A DNA stretch of 64,000 nt from Anoplolepis gracilipes (lineage: Eukaryota > Arthropoda > Insecta > Hymenoptera > Formicidae): assembly GCF_047496725.1 (NCBI RefSeq), contig NC_132978.1, positions 3,215,501 through 3,279,500 on the forward strand, given 5' to 3'. The position numbers were made by a program, and so were the translations under genes. This document shows, one piece after another, positions 50,359 through 61,979 of the stretch (positions within the stretch are counted from its first letter, which is position 1; each line of letters opens with the position of its first letter). Under the pieces are notes generated by a model that worked only from the letters and a program-made list of their open reading frames with translations, ran no database searches and was not told the DNA's origin.

Positions 50359-51885
50359 TTAATTATCGCTTCGGAGCTCGCTGGATCCCGTGGCGTCCGG
50401 GGCCTTCTGTAACTGCGCGTTTTGAAATCTGTCGTAGCCGCCGTTCGATTCGCCAAAGATCTTCCGGCCGGGAATCCTCTCGTCGTCCTTGATATTGACC
50501 TCCGTGCCAATCTGCACGGGCCAAGGTAGTTTGCCGTCGTTGTCCCTGATAGCAATGAGATTGCTCACCTTCCGTTCGCTGCTCAAATTCTCCTTGGTCG
50601 ACACCCTGACCCGGCGCGAGTCGCTCTCGGGATATTCGTAAGGACGATCGTAATAGCTCGACCTCTTCGCGTATGGATCGTAGCCGCCATACGACTGTCT
50701 GTATCGATACCTGCTGGGATCGACGTTACCAGGTACGCGCTTATAGGTACCGTCCCGCGTGACCGAGGTCTTGTCGGATCGCGGATAATTTCTCAAATCT
50801 ACCGGCTTCCTCACGACTTCTGGCAGGGTGGCGTAGTAGATGATCCGTCTGGGCTTAGGAGTTGGCCGATTTCTGCCGTAGAGATCAAAGTCTTCGTCTC
50901 TGTAACGATCGTAACGATCGTAGTAGTACGGATCGTTCGGCAGACGCGCGTAATAATCCCTCTCCATTCGGTAACGAGGATCGAGATAGTGGTAGCTGTA
51001 TCCTCGACGATACGACGGATACTCGTAATCTCTTTCGCGTATCGCGTTCCTGTACCAGGACATCTGATCGTAATCGTCGTAGCTCTTGGTGATGGGCATA
51101 TCCCTGGACTCGCGATATTCTGGGTAACTTCGTCGATGATGCTGGCCCGTCACAAAGTCCGCTTGGGGTGCCTGTTGCCTGCGATAGCTGTTGGACAGGG
51201 CGGCGGCCTCTTCCTCCTCCTGCTGTTGCCGGATCACCTGATCCAGCGGGATACGATGACGAAATTCTACCGAGATCGGTTGCACCGAGGTCGACCAGGT
51301 TTCAGGCGAGTTCAGACGAGCCTCGCGCACGCTCTTGGTGGTCGAGATCTTTTCCATGCTCGTCTCGTTCTCCGCTTGTCTACGTACACGTACGAATTCT
51401 TTCTCACTCATAGATGATTTGTCATCGTCATCGTTACCGTCATCGCGATCGTCTTTTTCAGTCGCGTGCAAAATTTTCGTCACCAGTGTTTTCCGCATTA
51501 TTTTTCGGATAGGTATGGCGTCTTCGTTATCCTCTTCGTCATCGCTGTAAGACGAATCCTCTAAAAGTTTCCGTAAACGCTCGAGATTTTTATTTTCAAC
51601 ATTAGAGGTTTTCTCGACATCCGGAAGAACATTGTGTTCTATGGAACTCGGTGTAGTGAGTACCGACTGTTTCTGAGCATTCTCTCGCGATTCGTCGAAC
51701 GCAGCCAGACGACCTACTCCGCTCACGGTGCGGACTTCGAATGCCGAAGAGTCCAATCGCGGCCAAAACGGATGATCCAGGTAGATGGATTTTAAATACG
51801 GTGTTATTTGCCAAGCTTCGCCAATGCCGGCCGCGTTGACTCCAACCAGCAGAAAGATTAACGAACACATGGCCGACAAGCACAT
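50359..51885 (-). CDS. Secreted Tyr/Arg/Asp-rich protein of 508 residues (function unknown)
   Basis: A single open exon from ATG at 51885 to TAA at 50359, the longest frame in the window and the only one with clear codon-level order. Residues 1-18 form a typical signal peptide (hydrophobic CSLIFLLVGVNA, cleavage plausible before AGIGEAWQ). Acidic clusters lie at 113-122 and 144-157, a furin-like RVRR at 166-169, a Glu/Gln run near 220-227, then a region at about 250-345 crowded with Tyr, Arg and Asp. The motif PTPKPRRIIYYATLPEVVRK lies at 341-360. There are few Cys, and those only in the signal peptide, so no disulphide fold. Sequons are at N173 and N433. An extracellular, largely disordered protein such as a matrix, cuticle or silk-associated protein is an inference; I recognise no named family. 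An acceptor (TTTTTAG) nine bases upstream of the ATG shows a preceding 5' UTR exon. Confidence 0.9.
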   Translation of the reverse strand: MCLSAMCSLIFLLVGVNAAGIGEAWQITPYLKSIYLDHPFWPRLDSSAFEVRTVSGVGRLAAFDESRENAQKQSVLTTPSSIEHNVLPDVEKTSNVENKNLERLRKLLEDSSYSDDEEDNEDAIPIRKIMRKTLVTKILHATEKDDRDDGNDDDDKSSMSEKEFVRVRRQAENETSMEKISTTKSVREARLNSPETWSTSVQPISVEFRHRIPLDQVIRQQQEEEEAAALSNSYRRQQAPQADFVTGQHHRRSYPEYRESRDMPITKSYDDYDQMSWYRNAIRERDYEYPSYRRGYSYHYLDPRYRMERDYYARLPNDPYYYDRYDRYRDEDFDLYGRNRPTPKPRRIIYYATLPEVVRKPVDLRNYPRSDKTSVTRDGTYKRVPGNVDPSRYRYRQSYGGYDPYAKRSSYYDRPYEYPESDSRRVRVSTKENLSSERKVSNLIAIRDNDGKLPWPVQIGTEVNIKDDERIPGRKIFGESNGGYDRFQNAQLQKAPDATGSSELRSDN

Positions 51886-52204
51886 CGTTATAATCTAAAA
51901 ATTCAAAAATTATTAATACATATGTTCTATACTCACATTTATAATCTGTTTCTTGTTAAAATATTCTCTAAAATTTAACTATTTGTCTTTATTTTTAATA
52001 AACATTCTTAACATTCTTAGAAAGGGAGAGAAAAGGAGATATTATATTTTATTTATTTCAAAATACTATATATCATACATAGAATTATTCACTCTTATCT
52101 AGAAAATAAAATAATAAACAATAATAAAATATAAATAATAATAAGCAATAATTAAATTATAAGTAAAATAAGAAATTATACATAATAGTACTGATTAACA
52201 CTAA

Positions 52205-52587
52205 TTAAGAAGAAGTTGGACCGATTCGTGCGAGCAAATTAAACTTTCCCGCATTCCTCTTCTGCTCGTGTAAAGCTGGTGTTCGCGTATCGGTCTGATT
52301 GCTCGCTTCCACTTTGAACGTAACCGTGAATATCACCTGGCACTTTCCACCGAAACGTGGCTTTAAAAAGACCGGCGATACACATTCAATGACCGTTCCG
52401 TCCGGTCGCTGCGCGGTCAGAGATCGCATCAAATCGTCCTCCAATGTAGACACGGCCGATTCTCCATGACAAATATAATTTCCCGGGCCGTTTCCGCGGT
52501 ATTATGCTTCAGTTCCGGCCGACTCGCACCGAGATCCATCCGGATGATTGTTCGCCCGAGCATGTTTACCATAGCTCGAAATCACGT
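52205..52587 (-). other. Orphan coding-like island inside the 5' UTR intron
   Basis: GC-richer than its flanks. One minus-strand frame is open from about 52510 to TGA-free 52205, reading GESAVSTLEDDLMRSLTAQR and on through VIECVSPVFLKPRFGGKCQ, where CAG then GTGATA could be a donor. Another frame opens at an ATG (52572) for 47 codons. In the first frame a single TAA near 52513 separates it from a further open stretch upstream. This looks like a decayed or unrecognised exon; family unknown. Confidence 0.3.
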
Positions 52588-53036
52588 CTGATTCCCGTCG
52601 ACGAAAGTTCAATGTTTCACGCAATTTTGCATTCGAAATTATAGTAACAAAAGTTTATTCGTGTATAAAAAAAATTAGATATAATCATCTTTTTAATATT
52701 TCACATTTATATTGTTTTATAATTTTCGCTTTCCCATAAGTTCTTTTGTATTTACAATAGCCTAATCATGGGCGTAGCCAGGATGAGGTAGTGGGAAAGG
52801 TGTTTGCTTCCATTGTCACATAAAGAAATAATTAAATAAAGAGATGTACCTGTGATGCATGTATAGCAAACAAAAACCAATTAAATAATTTAAAATTTTT
52901 TTTTTAAATATATAATTATATAATATAATATTAAATAGATAAATATATTTATCTTAAATAAATCTTATAGCCCCCTCTCCCTCCTATTTGAATGAAATCC
53001 TGGATGCCCTTATGCGCCTGAAAAAAATTTGACTCT

Positions 53037-53158
53037 CTGATAAAAATAAATAATTTCAAAGATATTAATGCTGAGATTGGAAAAAATAACATGAATACCT
53101 GATAAAAATAAATAATTCCAAAGAGATTAATGCAAAGGTAGAAAAAAATAACATGACG
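53037..53158. repeat. Two tandem copies of a 62-bp unit
   Basis: CTGATAAAAATAAATAATT begins each unit (53037 and 53098), and both share TTAATGC and AAAAAATAACATGA. Several substitutions separate the copies. Confidence 0.85.
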
Positions 53159-53521
53159 TTGTCATCGAAGCAAAATCATCGTGACTAAAAAGTTCGTGGT
53201 ACTGTTTCATAGGGGCAAGATTTTACTGGCGAACGTTAAAAGCTTCCGGTTACGTGTTGAGTCATTCTGTCACAGTTACAAACACGCTCTCGGTTATTGC
53301 GAGCATCGTTAACAAACGACCGTCGAGCAAAAGGTCGGTATCTCCGGCGATGTAGCGGAACAAATCTGCAGCAGGACGACGATCTTACGCTCCGTTATCA
53401 AGGCGTCGCACAGTTATATCCGCGGTTTACAGTTAGACATCAACGAGACCGTTTCTTAATTAAGAATCTTTTTAATTAGCGACCAAACATCGTGGCGATG
53501 AAACTGGAAGTTGATGCTTAC

Positions 53522-53603
53522 CCGCGTCGAAAATTGGAACATGGAGGACGCGACGCGTAGCCGCAACATCATAGCGTTTAAAAATGCGAAACAGCTGATG
53601 CAT
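53522..53603 (-). other. Candidate alternative exon with strong donor in the 5' UTR intron
   Basis: An ATG at 53603 opens 27 codons (beginning MHQLFRIFKRYDVAATRR) up to a strong donor, GACGCGG then GTAAGC, in phase 1. It could be an alternative first exon of the secreted-protein gene or part of a small nested transcript. The neighbouring 53160-53460 is GC-rich and may be its promoter side or downstream flank. Confidence 0.25.
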
Positions 53604-54946
53604 TCGAGAGAGAAAAGACGAAAAGAGAAAATAAAGATTTTGAACATGCTCTAAAAAATAAAATTTGAAAATTTCTTCGATTTTATTTACTTCGGTATAC
53701 ATAATCACACACATCAGCATACATATGTGCACATATTTTAGTTTCAAAATTTAATTCTCTATTATATAGTATTATTTTAAAAAGCGTAAAAACTGTATAC
53801 AAATAGAAAAAGATTACATTAATATTTAAACGTCTATTTTATTAAGATTTATATAAATTTAAATAAATATAATAAATGTTTATATTATTTAATAAATTTA
53901 AATGCATAGTTTATAAAAATTGTACAACTAAGAAATGGACCGAAATATAAATTTGTCTGCGGTTTAAACTCACTTTGCAATCTATAATTTCAACAATTAA
54001 ATGTTCTTATTCCATTATTGTATTACTGTTTAAATACCAAAGAAAATTAAATATTAGTTATAAATTGTAAAAATGTTTAAATAAAAAAACGCGTTATAAT
54101 TGAATTAAATTTTACAAATACAATAAAAAAATTTTAATTCTATATGCAATCACATACTTTCTCGTAAACCATTTACATAAATTGGACAATTAATAGTTTG
54201 GTTAATTAATGTCAATATACGTACGGTTAAATTAAAGCAACGATAATTCGACTGAATTACAAGCCATCGAATTGTGATCATATTCGAATCTGTTCACACG
54301 CGAGAAGAACATGTAAACGTGATTTAATATAATTATCAATTTCTGTTAAAATTCAAAACCTATACTTGTTCACATTAAATGGAAATTTTACTTTTGCAAT
54401 TATTTTGCCAATGCAAATATATAAGTTATTTTATCTATATCGGTGATTAAATTATATTTCATCGGCCTTTAATATACCGTTTTCCATGTATTTATTAATT
54501 AAAGCATAATTTTTTTATGTTGTTTCTTTCGTTCAATATATGTATATTAGTAGATAAAAATCTAAAAATATATGTGTTTATAAATTTATTAAAATTATAT
54601 AATAATAAATGCTAACACGATATCTTAAAAAAATAGGAATTGAAAAGTTTATAAATCTATGTAATGGATGTATAATATGTGTGCATGTATGTGTGTGTAT
54701 TAGTAGATACGGTATTGAATTTTCAAAATTTACAAAATGTATTATTTAATAAAGGGAAGATTGCATTTTTTTAAAATGTGCATGAATAAACAATAACACC
54801 AATTTTTAAATTAAAACAAATAGAAAAAGTTATATGAAAAACAAAAAATAATTACAATAAGATATCGACGCTACTATTTTATGCATTTTACAAGAAAAAA
54901 AAGTATTGAAATTATCGAAGGGAAAAAGTATTTCGGTAAGAGTTAC

Positions 54947-55150
54947 CTGTTGTCTGCCTGATCCGAATGTCGTTGACTGTTCGGAGTGACTCTGATTACT
55001 ACTGCACAGTAGTCCACGAGTTGTTGGTTTACCCCGACTTCATATCTGCATACCGTTCGGTTGTCACAGGTGAAACATGCCCACCCCTCTACCAGAGAGT
55101 TAACTACCGTTCACAATTGCTCATCGTTTTTAACTGTAAGGCTTGTACCG
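54947..55150 (-). other. Noncoding first exon of the secreted-protein gene
   Basis: On the minus strand the GC-richer segment ends in GGCAGACAACAG followed by donor GTAACTC. It is the best partner for the acceptor next to the 508-codon CDS. The 5' limit is not fixed; several TCA-type initiator-like sites lie between 54980 and 55160. No long frame reaches the donor, which fits a 5' UTR exon. Confidence 0.5.
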
Positions 55151-55159
55151 AATGATAGT

Positions 55160-58100
55160 TAAACAGTTGCGCTGACCAACAAAGACACAATAACTCTGAG
55201 TAAAATAATAAATTAAATTCCAGAATCATGCTAAATTTTGATTTAATTTTTTTGATTTTATTATTTAAAAATCCTTATCTTTTTGGTAAAAATATCTACA
55301 CATTAATTTCTAAATCGTTACAGTAATCGAAGTAATTTTCGCAAATTATGTTTTAACTAAAAGATATAAGTAAGTTCTTTATCTTTGCATTTTCTTCAAC
55401 ATTTTACAACTTATTATTAGTTAGCTGTATAAATTAATTAAAGTCTTTTTCTCAATATATGTATATGTGAGTACTACTACATAATTTTGCAAAATTGAAT
55501 TTCGTAATAAAAATTTAAATTTATCTAAATAAACTGTAAAATAGTATTCTTTTATTGCTTTCTCTCCTCTTATTATTACATATAGTTTTTATATTCAGAA
55601 TATAATCTTTTCTCTAAAGTGTTATCATTTGACAGCGAGGAAAAAGAAAATAAAAACCTCAACAAAAAAGAAAGGCAAAGGTCGATAAGAAAAGGAAAAC
55701 TTTTCCATCGACATAATAGATTTCTGACAAAGCCATGTGCATACATCGGACATTGAACACAGTGTGAATTCTACGTTATCTACTAAATGCACGGTTGCAA
55801 GAGATGACTCTGCTAGTTCAATAGGTATAAAAGCTTGGCAATTCGCAAGAAAAGTCGATATAGGAACGATATGTATCACAAATATATAGAGAATGAATTT
55901 TATGAATTATTTCTTCAACAGTCTTTTTCTATTTAATTATAAAAAGAATTTTAATTTTCTATTTTTCTTTTCTTAAATTGACATTGACCTATAAAAACGT
56001 AAAATGTATAAAATACTAAATAGAAAAAGCCTTGGTCACTTGTAGAATTGCATTCGAAATTCAGGATTTTCATGTTTAAAACATTTGTCAGAAAATATCT
56101 CTGTTGCATGTACGGCTGCGGTTTCATTTCAATGTAGTCACGTAAAATGCAGCGAGATCAAATATTCTTACATACAAAGAAAATATAACGTAGCTTAATA
56201 CAATGGACACAGATATTTTTTAATTCAAAATAACCATAATATCGATTACATGTTTCTTTGCGCGTTATTATTAGTTTGAACAAAATAATCTTTTTACAGA
56301 AAAACACACATATATATGTAAAAGCTGAAATACAATAGTATCGCAATGTGCATGTATTACCTTACAGAAAAAAAATATTTCTTCTTTGCAAAATGTTACA
56401 TTAAGAATTAAATCAAATTCCTGTAAGTAATATCAATTATCTGTCCCATTTATATAACGGTAATTCGAGTAATAATACATTTTAATAAAAGAAAAATTTA
56501 CAGAATAAACGCTGTTAATTATTCGTGAATTAATTAATTGTAATCGCTAATTCTGTAACGATAACGCCAAGTATCTCGTGACACAAATGTATAAATATTG
56601 AAAAAGCATTATTTTACGCGCATGCAGTTGATTCACAAAACAAATAAGGTCACAATACGGCACATCATTATACGGCTACTAGACTGTAACTTTTAATTGG
56701 AGAAACAAACAGACTTATTAAACGTAACGTCGAGGAGTTAACAAGGTGGTGAAATCTTTGTGTAACAAGCCTCTTGTTGAAGACGAATAACCGCAGAAAA
56801 CGTCGTAATGTCTCGTGATATCTCGCAGTAATTAGGTGCCGCATGAAGAGACACGCACGAACGTGCTCACGAAGAAGCGAACGTGCCGAGAACTGTGGAA
56901 TTCCTTTTCTTTTGCTCGCATGTCGTTAAAAACTAGGTCTAATTAGGAAGGCGTGCGTGTTTATTAGTTATTTATTAAAAATTAAACAACTTTTAATTTC
57001 TATCGGTTATCTTTATTAGTAAAATGTTATAATACTGGAACACTGAAATAAAAAAGACACGTTTATGTGTTTCAAATACCTTAAAAGATTAAGGATTACG
57101 TAACTTTGGGAAATATAATAATCATGGATGAGAATGTAGAGCCTCAAATTGTTACATTATACAAAATGGGTAGAAAAAGAAAGAGATTCCTAAACGACTT
57201 AAAAGACGTAATATATTTTATTTAGACATTAATGATTCCATAAAACATTGTTTATATATGGGGCTATAAACAAATAACTCTCGTCGCTACTATCTAGTCG
57301 TGACATAATAAATATTATCTTGTTCGTTTTGCACAGAGAAAAAACGCAGGAGAAGCACGTCAGGCTTCGAAAAAGCTCGACTGATTTTTTCCGGCTGTCG
57401 ATAATGTTCGTTTTTTCGCAATCGCATTACATTTATGGATTGTACAGGATATTTTGAAAAATGAGATGACTAGATCTCTGATATGCATAAACTACAGGGG
57501 CTGTCGATGGCAAATCACTAACTAAAAGGATTGAAGAGAATAAATTAATTATAAGTAAAACTATTCTTCTAAACATTATTTTATTATCTTCTAAAACAAC
57601 ATAACAATTTATACTATATTCATATGCATATAACTATTTTGATTCTCATAGCCATTTTTAAATTAAGAATTAAATAAAGATTATAAATAAAATCTGAACT
57701 AAAAGTAATATATAATAAACTATTAAATTTGTATATTTATTAATTTCTATAAGTTCGCGGATCTCTCTATGTAACTACTAAAGGTTCAATATAATAGTTG
57801 TATTTATAAATTAATACACGCTTGAAGAATCTGATTTGATCAGACTTATGTCCATCGATGTTTAGATCAGAATTAATAAATTTATAGAATATATTTAAGA
57901 GAGCACAAACTAAAATTTAAAATAAATATAAATCTAGACTACACGTTTTAAGTATCTTTATCATATAATAATGTTGTAATAATATGAAATTAATATAACA
58001 ATCATCAAAGTAAAATCCCTTTGCTTTCTCTGTACTACGTTTCTTTCTTAAAATAAGCAACAATTGTTTAAATTGCGTACAGTATTGATAGAAAAAAATA

Positions 58101-58375
58101 ATGATTGATAATGATTGATGAAAAAAAATTTCAAAATAAAATTTTAGAACAAATACCAGCGGAAAAATGGAGTTGTTCTTTTGATAATAATTTAAATTTA
58201 TATCACGTAATTCAGTTCGCCATCGACACCATTGTTTATCGAAAGATATGTCCTTTCATGAATAAAGTGACAATCTATATTTAATCTACATACACACGTA
58301 TGTGCGACTGTGCTACAAGAAAGAAAGTAATAAAACGTTTGTTTTCTTCTTAAAAAACAAATTTGCCAATAATAA
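55160..58375. other. Noncoding stretch between the secreted-protein gene and the BCL11-like exons
   Basis: Mostly AT-rich. A GC-richer part at 56750-56960 contains TAATTA-type sites and could be regulatory. A minus-strand frame at 55625-55879 (beginning at a GTG) reads partly like protein (IPIELAESSLATVHLVDN) but has no clear splice signals. No further zinc-finger exon was seen. Confidence 0.45.
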
Positions 58376-58473
58376 ATTATTTATTTACCAGTTATTATTA
58401 ATATGATATGATATAATTATATCGAAGACATACATTAGTCTTCATTTAAGATAATAACTGGTAAATAAATAAT
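58376..58473. repeat. Perfect 23-bp inverted repeat with nested hairpin
   Basis: Arms at 58376-58398 and 58451-58473 are perfect reverse complements (core TTTACCAGTTATTAT). The 52-base spacer itself contains GAAGAC/GTCTTC around an 8-base loop (58424-58443). It resembles a small foldback element or MITE remnant. Confidence 0.85.
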
Positions 58474-59377
58474 GATTAAGATTTCTGATAAGTTAAATCC
58501 ATTTATGTGATTCTGTTTAGCTAATAGTTTGTCCACAAATACCTTTATCTTCAACACCTTTGCCATTAAAATGACAAAAAGCACTTGATTTTATATTATT
58601 ATGAGAATAATAATAAACTTATATATTATATGTATAGAATTTCGTAAATATACAAAAAATTATTTCACACATAAAAAAAAGTTTTGTGATTTACAATTGC
58701 GTTACATGATTTAAAATCTTGGTTGATAAATTCTAAATGTTTAAAAGCTAGACAAACGGAATTTAAAAATTTGTAAATCTCAAAATTTAAAATTTAAATA
58801 ATTTAATTTTCAAATAAATCCTTAAGTATTTAACAAATAAAAATTTTAAACTCTATAAAACTCAATGATGATTTAAAACTGTAAGAGATTAAATATCAAA
58901 TATCTGAAAAAAATCTCATATTTAAAAAATCAACATAATTTCTATTAATATAACAGTTTGAGAAAAATATAATACGTTAAATAGTATGAAAAATTGAAGA
59001 GCTACAAATCAATTAAATTACATATCAATCATATTATTACATAAATAATATCAAAATAATTTAAACCAATCTGAATTTATACAACATTTTGCTTTTCAAT
59101 TGGTTCTCAATGAAATTTTTAAACAAAATTATAAATGTGTGAAAAGAGTCCGGAATAAAACTGATATTTTTTCTTGTTTGAAAAGATGATCGATACTCGA
59201 TCAGCCGGCATAGACCACGGGATCTAGCGATCCTGAATAATTTGTTAGGCAATTAAGCTATATACAAACAGGTGCGTAATCCTTAAAGGAGATCGATATG
59301 TCTCGTTGGTTGGCCGGGGAAGACCGTTCCGATGAATATTCTTTGAATCTTCTCTTTTAATCATTGTTATTTCTCAT

Positions 59378-59473
59378 TTATTCCTTCGCCGATAATGAGC
59401 CATTGGTCAAGGCCATTACCGTTCCAGAAGTTGTTCTCGAGTTCGTATCAGAGTTCAGTTCCAAAGAAGAATC
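59378..59473 (-). CDS. Cph: BCL11-like gene, exon D: terminal exon or short internal exon
   Basis: The acceptor TTTTTCCTGTTATAG precedes an open frame in phase 0: DSSLELNSDTNSRTTSGT, then VMALTNGSLSAKE and TAA at 59380-59378. A GTAATG donor after GGAACG (exon end 59420, phase 0) allows an internal exon of 18 codons instead. An AATAAA overlaps the stop (59382-59377 on the minus strand). Splicing support upstream is good; the 3' end is ambiguous. Confidence 0.55.
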   Translation of the reverse strand, partial: DSSLELNSDTNSRTTSGTVMALTNGSLSAKE

Positions 59474-61548
59474 CTATAACAGGAAAAATAATTTTAATAA
59501 TTACCTAATACTTTATTATGATAATTATAAGAAAGAGATTAGTAAAGGTTTTAATATTTCTGAATTAAAGGATTAAAACTCGACATTTTTATACTATCTA
59601 TTAGATTTCAAATGTCAGAGTTTACATATTGAAAAAAAAGAAAAAAAAAACGGTCACACTATTTATCAGTAATCCTTAATGAAACTGGAACACCACGGTT
59701 TATTGTGCGGAAAAAGAAAATATCGCGATGATATTACTGTCGGCGTTGTTGCGGCCAACAACGCCGATTTACGACTCTTGTTAATATGATATGACCCGAG
59801 AAAAAAGATTTTCCGTTGTGAATGACTGCTTTTAACTGCTGTGATGAAAACGGCGCCTGTCATTAGGACCGCCATACTGAATCCATCACGATCTTTGCGC
59901 TTTTTATGATTCTCACGACAAAACACATGATCTCAGAAACCATATTTTTGTCATCATGTCATTTTCGCTCGCGCATCATGCCAAGAGTCTTCTCATCAAT
60001 AAACAAAAAATGTCTATCTCTTATTATATTTCTCATTGTCTTAACTATAAATGTCTTTGCTTTTATTCATAATACAATAAAATAAATCATTGAATGATGG
60101 AAAATTTCATAAAAGAATTGACTCATCTAATCAGTTTTCTAATTTTTCTGCGAAAAAGTAGTCATCCTTTTAATGATTTCTATTACTCACTTAAAAAGAT
60201 GTTTGCTAAGCCTCGTAAAATGTTCACGTGTATAAAATAAAAAGAAAAATAAAAGTGATAACTTACAATGCTTAAAGTATGCATAATGCATGCTTGCGTG
60301 GTATTCTCGACGTGGATCAATTCGTCGCAGTCCTCGTGATCTAACCCGTTTACGTCAGATCGAATCTTGATTGGCGACAGAGCCGCTTCGTTGTCCGTTG
60401 ACTTGCCACTGTCTGGGGACGGTATTAACTCGTGTCCATCAAGTTCCTCCTCCTCCGCGCGTTCTTCGCAATCCGTAGCCTTGATTTCCTGTCATAAATT
60501 CCATAGATCAATACGGTTACGCGAGATTATCGTAGACGAGAAACTGATGAATGTATCTTTGTCAGAACCATTCATTCACATTTGTGAAAGAATGTGTGGC
60601 CATAACAAAAAATAATATTTTGTGCTGCTGAGGAGTTTATTAATTAATACGGGTCATACGTTACAGTTAATACTAGGAATTTATTATTTTAAAAGCTTCC
60701 CATGTTTCATTTAAAATCAGTTTGATTAAATTTATTATCCTATTATGCATATTTTAAATAATAATATTCGTTAAAGAGACTTGTGATGTAACTCTCCCTC
60801 TCTGTCTCTTTCTCTCCGGCAACAAATATATTTAAATTAGAGATGTCAATTAATGAAATTGCTCTATTATAATTTTATTCTCTATATTTTTTCTGCATAA
60901 TGTACATTTTTTACTCTAATGCCTACAACATATTTTCTGGTATATAATTATCACATTATCATATATAAAAAAAAAAAAAAAAAAAACAAATAGAAAAGAA
61001 ACCGTCAGATAAAATCACTTATTTTATTATTATATACGCATATAAGGATATGCGATAAATCGCAGAAACGAAACATTTTTACGATACTTAACATGAAAAG
61101 TACAATTTTAGATTTTGCTATCTGTCGATGGGAAAAACTGTTAAGGGGAGATGGTGAGCGAGTGGCGGGAAAATGCCATCACCCGAGGGGGCGCGGAAAA
61201 ATATTACTTCGTCATATGTTTCTCTGTCGATACGTCAACTCCAGAGTTAGCCTCGATGGAATCGACGTGTTTCGCGTCGGTCACTGGGGTTGCTTTTGCC
61301 GAGTGCAAACGCATCCCCTTACTTCACTTCTACACAACTTCGTGGAAATCGTGCACGTCACGCGTCGTCGGGAAGATTGTCTGCGCCGTCGTCCACGGAT
61401 ATATCTCGTGTCTCAGCCGTCGCGAAGCATCGCGATGCCTCTTTGTTGCCTCCTCGCATCTTGTCGTGACGACACACCGATAAATGTGACGGAAGACTAC
61501 GTGTCGTTTTGCAGAAATAGAAGGAAACGAGACAGAGAGTGAGAGAGA

Positions 61549-61580
<32 letters not shown>

Positions 61581-61923
61581 CAGAGAGCAAGAGATGGAAG
61601 GAGAAAGATGTGGTATTGATGTGAAAAATATGTCAAATGTCAAGATCAGTCTTTCGGTAGCTGAGCTTTAACGCTTGTATTCGTTCTTCGTTATGTACAA
61701 ACTTGCATTAGTCCAAGCAAATTAAATGATGATTGAGGAATTAGCGAAAATAACATCGAGATATCCTGAAATTTAAACATTTTTTTGGAGAATATAAAAT
61801 AAAATACATATAGTGAAAATCCTGGAGTGCTGTCGGTATAAACTCTCGACTATACTTGAGATAGGTAGCTCGCAAAATATATGTGTTGCATCAAAATATA
61901 AAAGATACAAACATTTCGTAATA

Positions 61924-61979
<56 letters not shown>

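Larger units (their letters stand above)
51895..54946 (-). other. 5' UTR intron of the secreted-protein gene
   Basis: Predicted 3052-base GT-AG intron on the minus strand: donor CAACAG then GTAACTC at 54946, acceptor TTTTTAG ending at 51895. It holds an AT-rich bulk plus two GC-richer islands (52205-52600 and 53160-53610) that are listed separately. Confidence 0.6.

Noticed and set aside
50989..51417. 142-codon plus-strand frame
   Set aside because: Antisense shadow of the 508-codon secreted-protein CDS.
59666..59926. 86-codon minus-strand frame in the intron between exons C and D
   Set aside because: Contains the perfect 12-bp hairpin and has no acceptor in the correct phase; does not fit the BCL11-like reading.
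60367..60615. 82-codon plus-strand frame
   Set aside because: Shadow of the minus-strand acidic linker exon of the BCL11-like gene.
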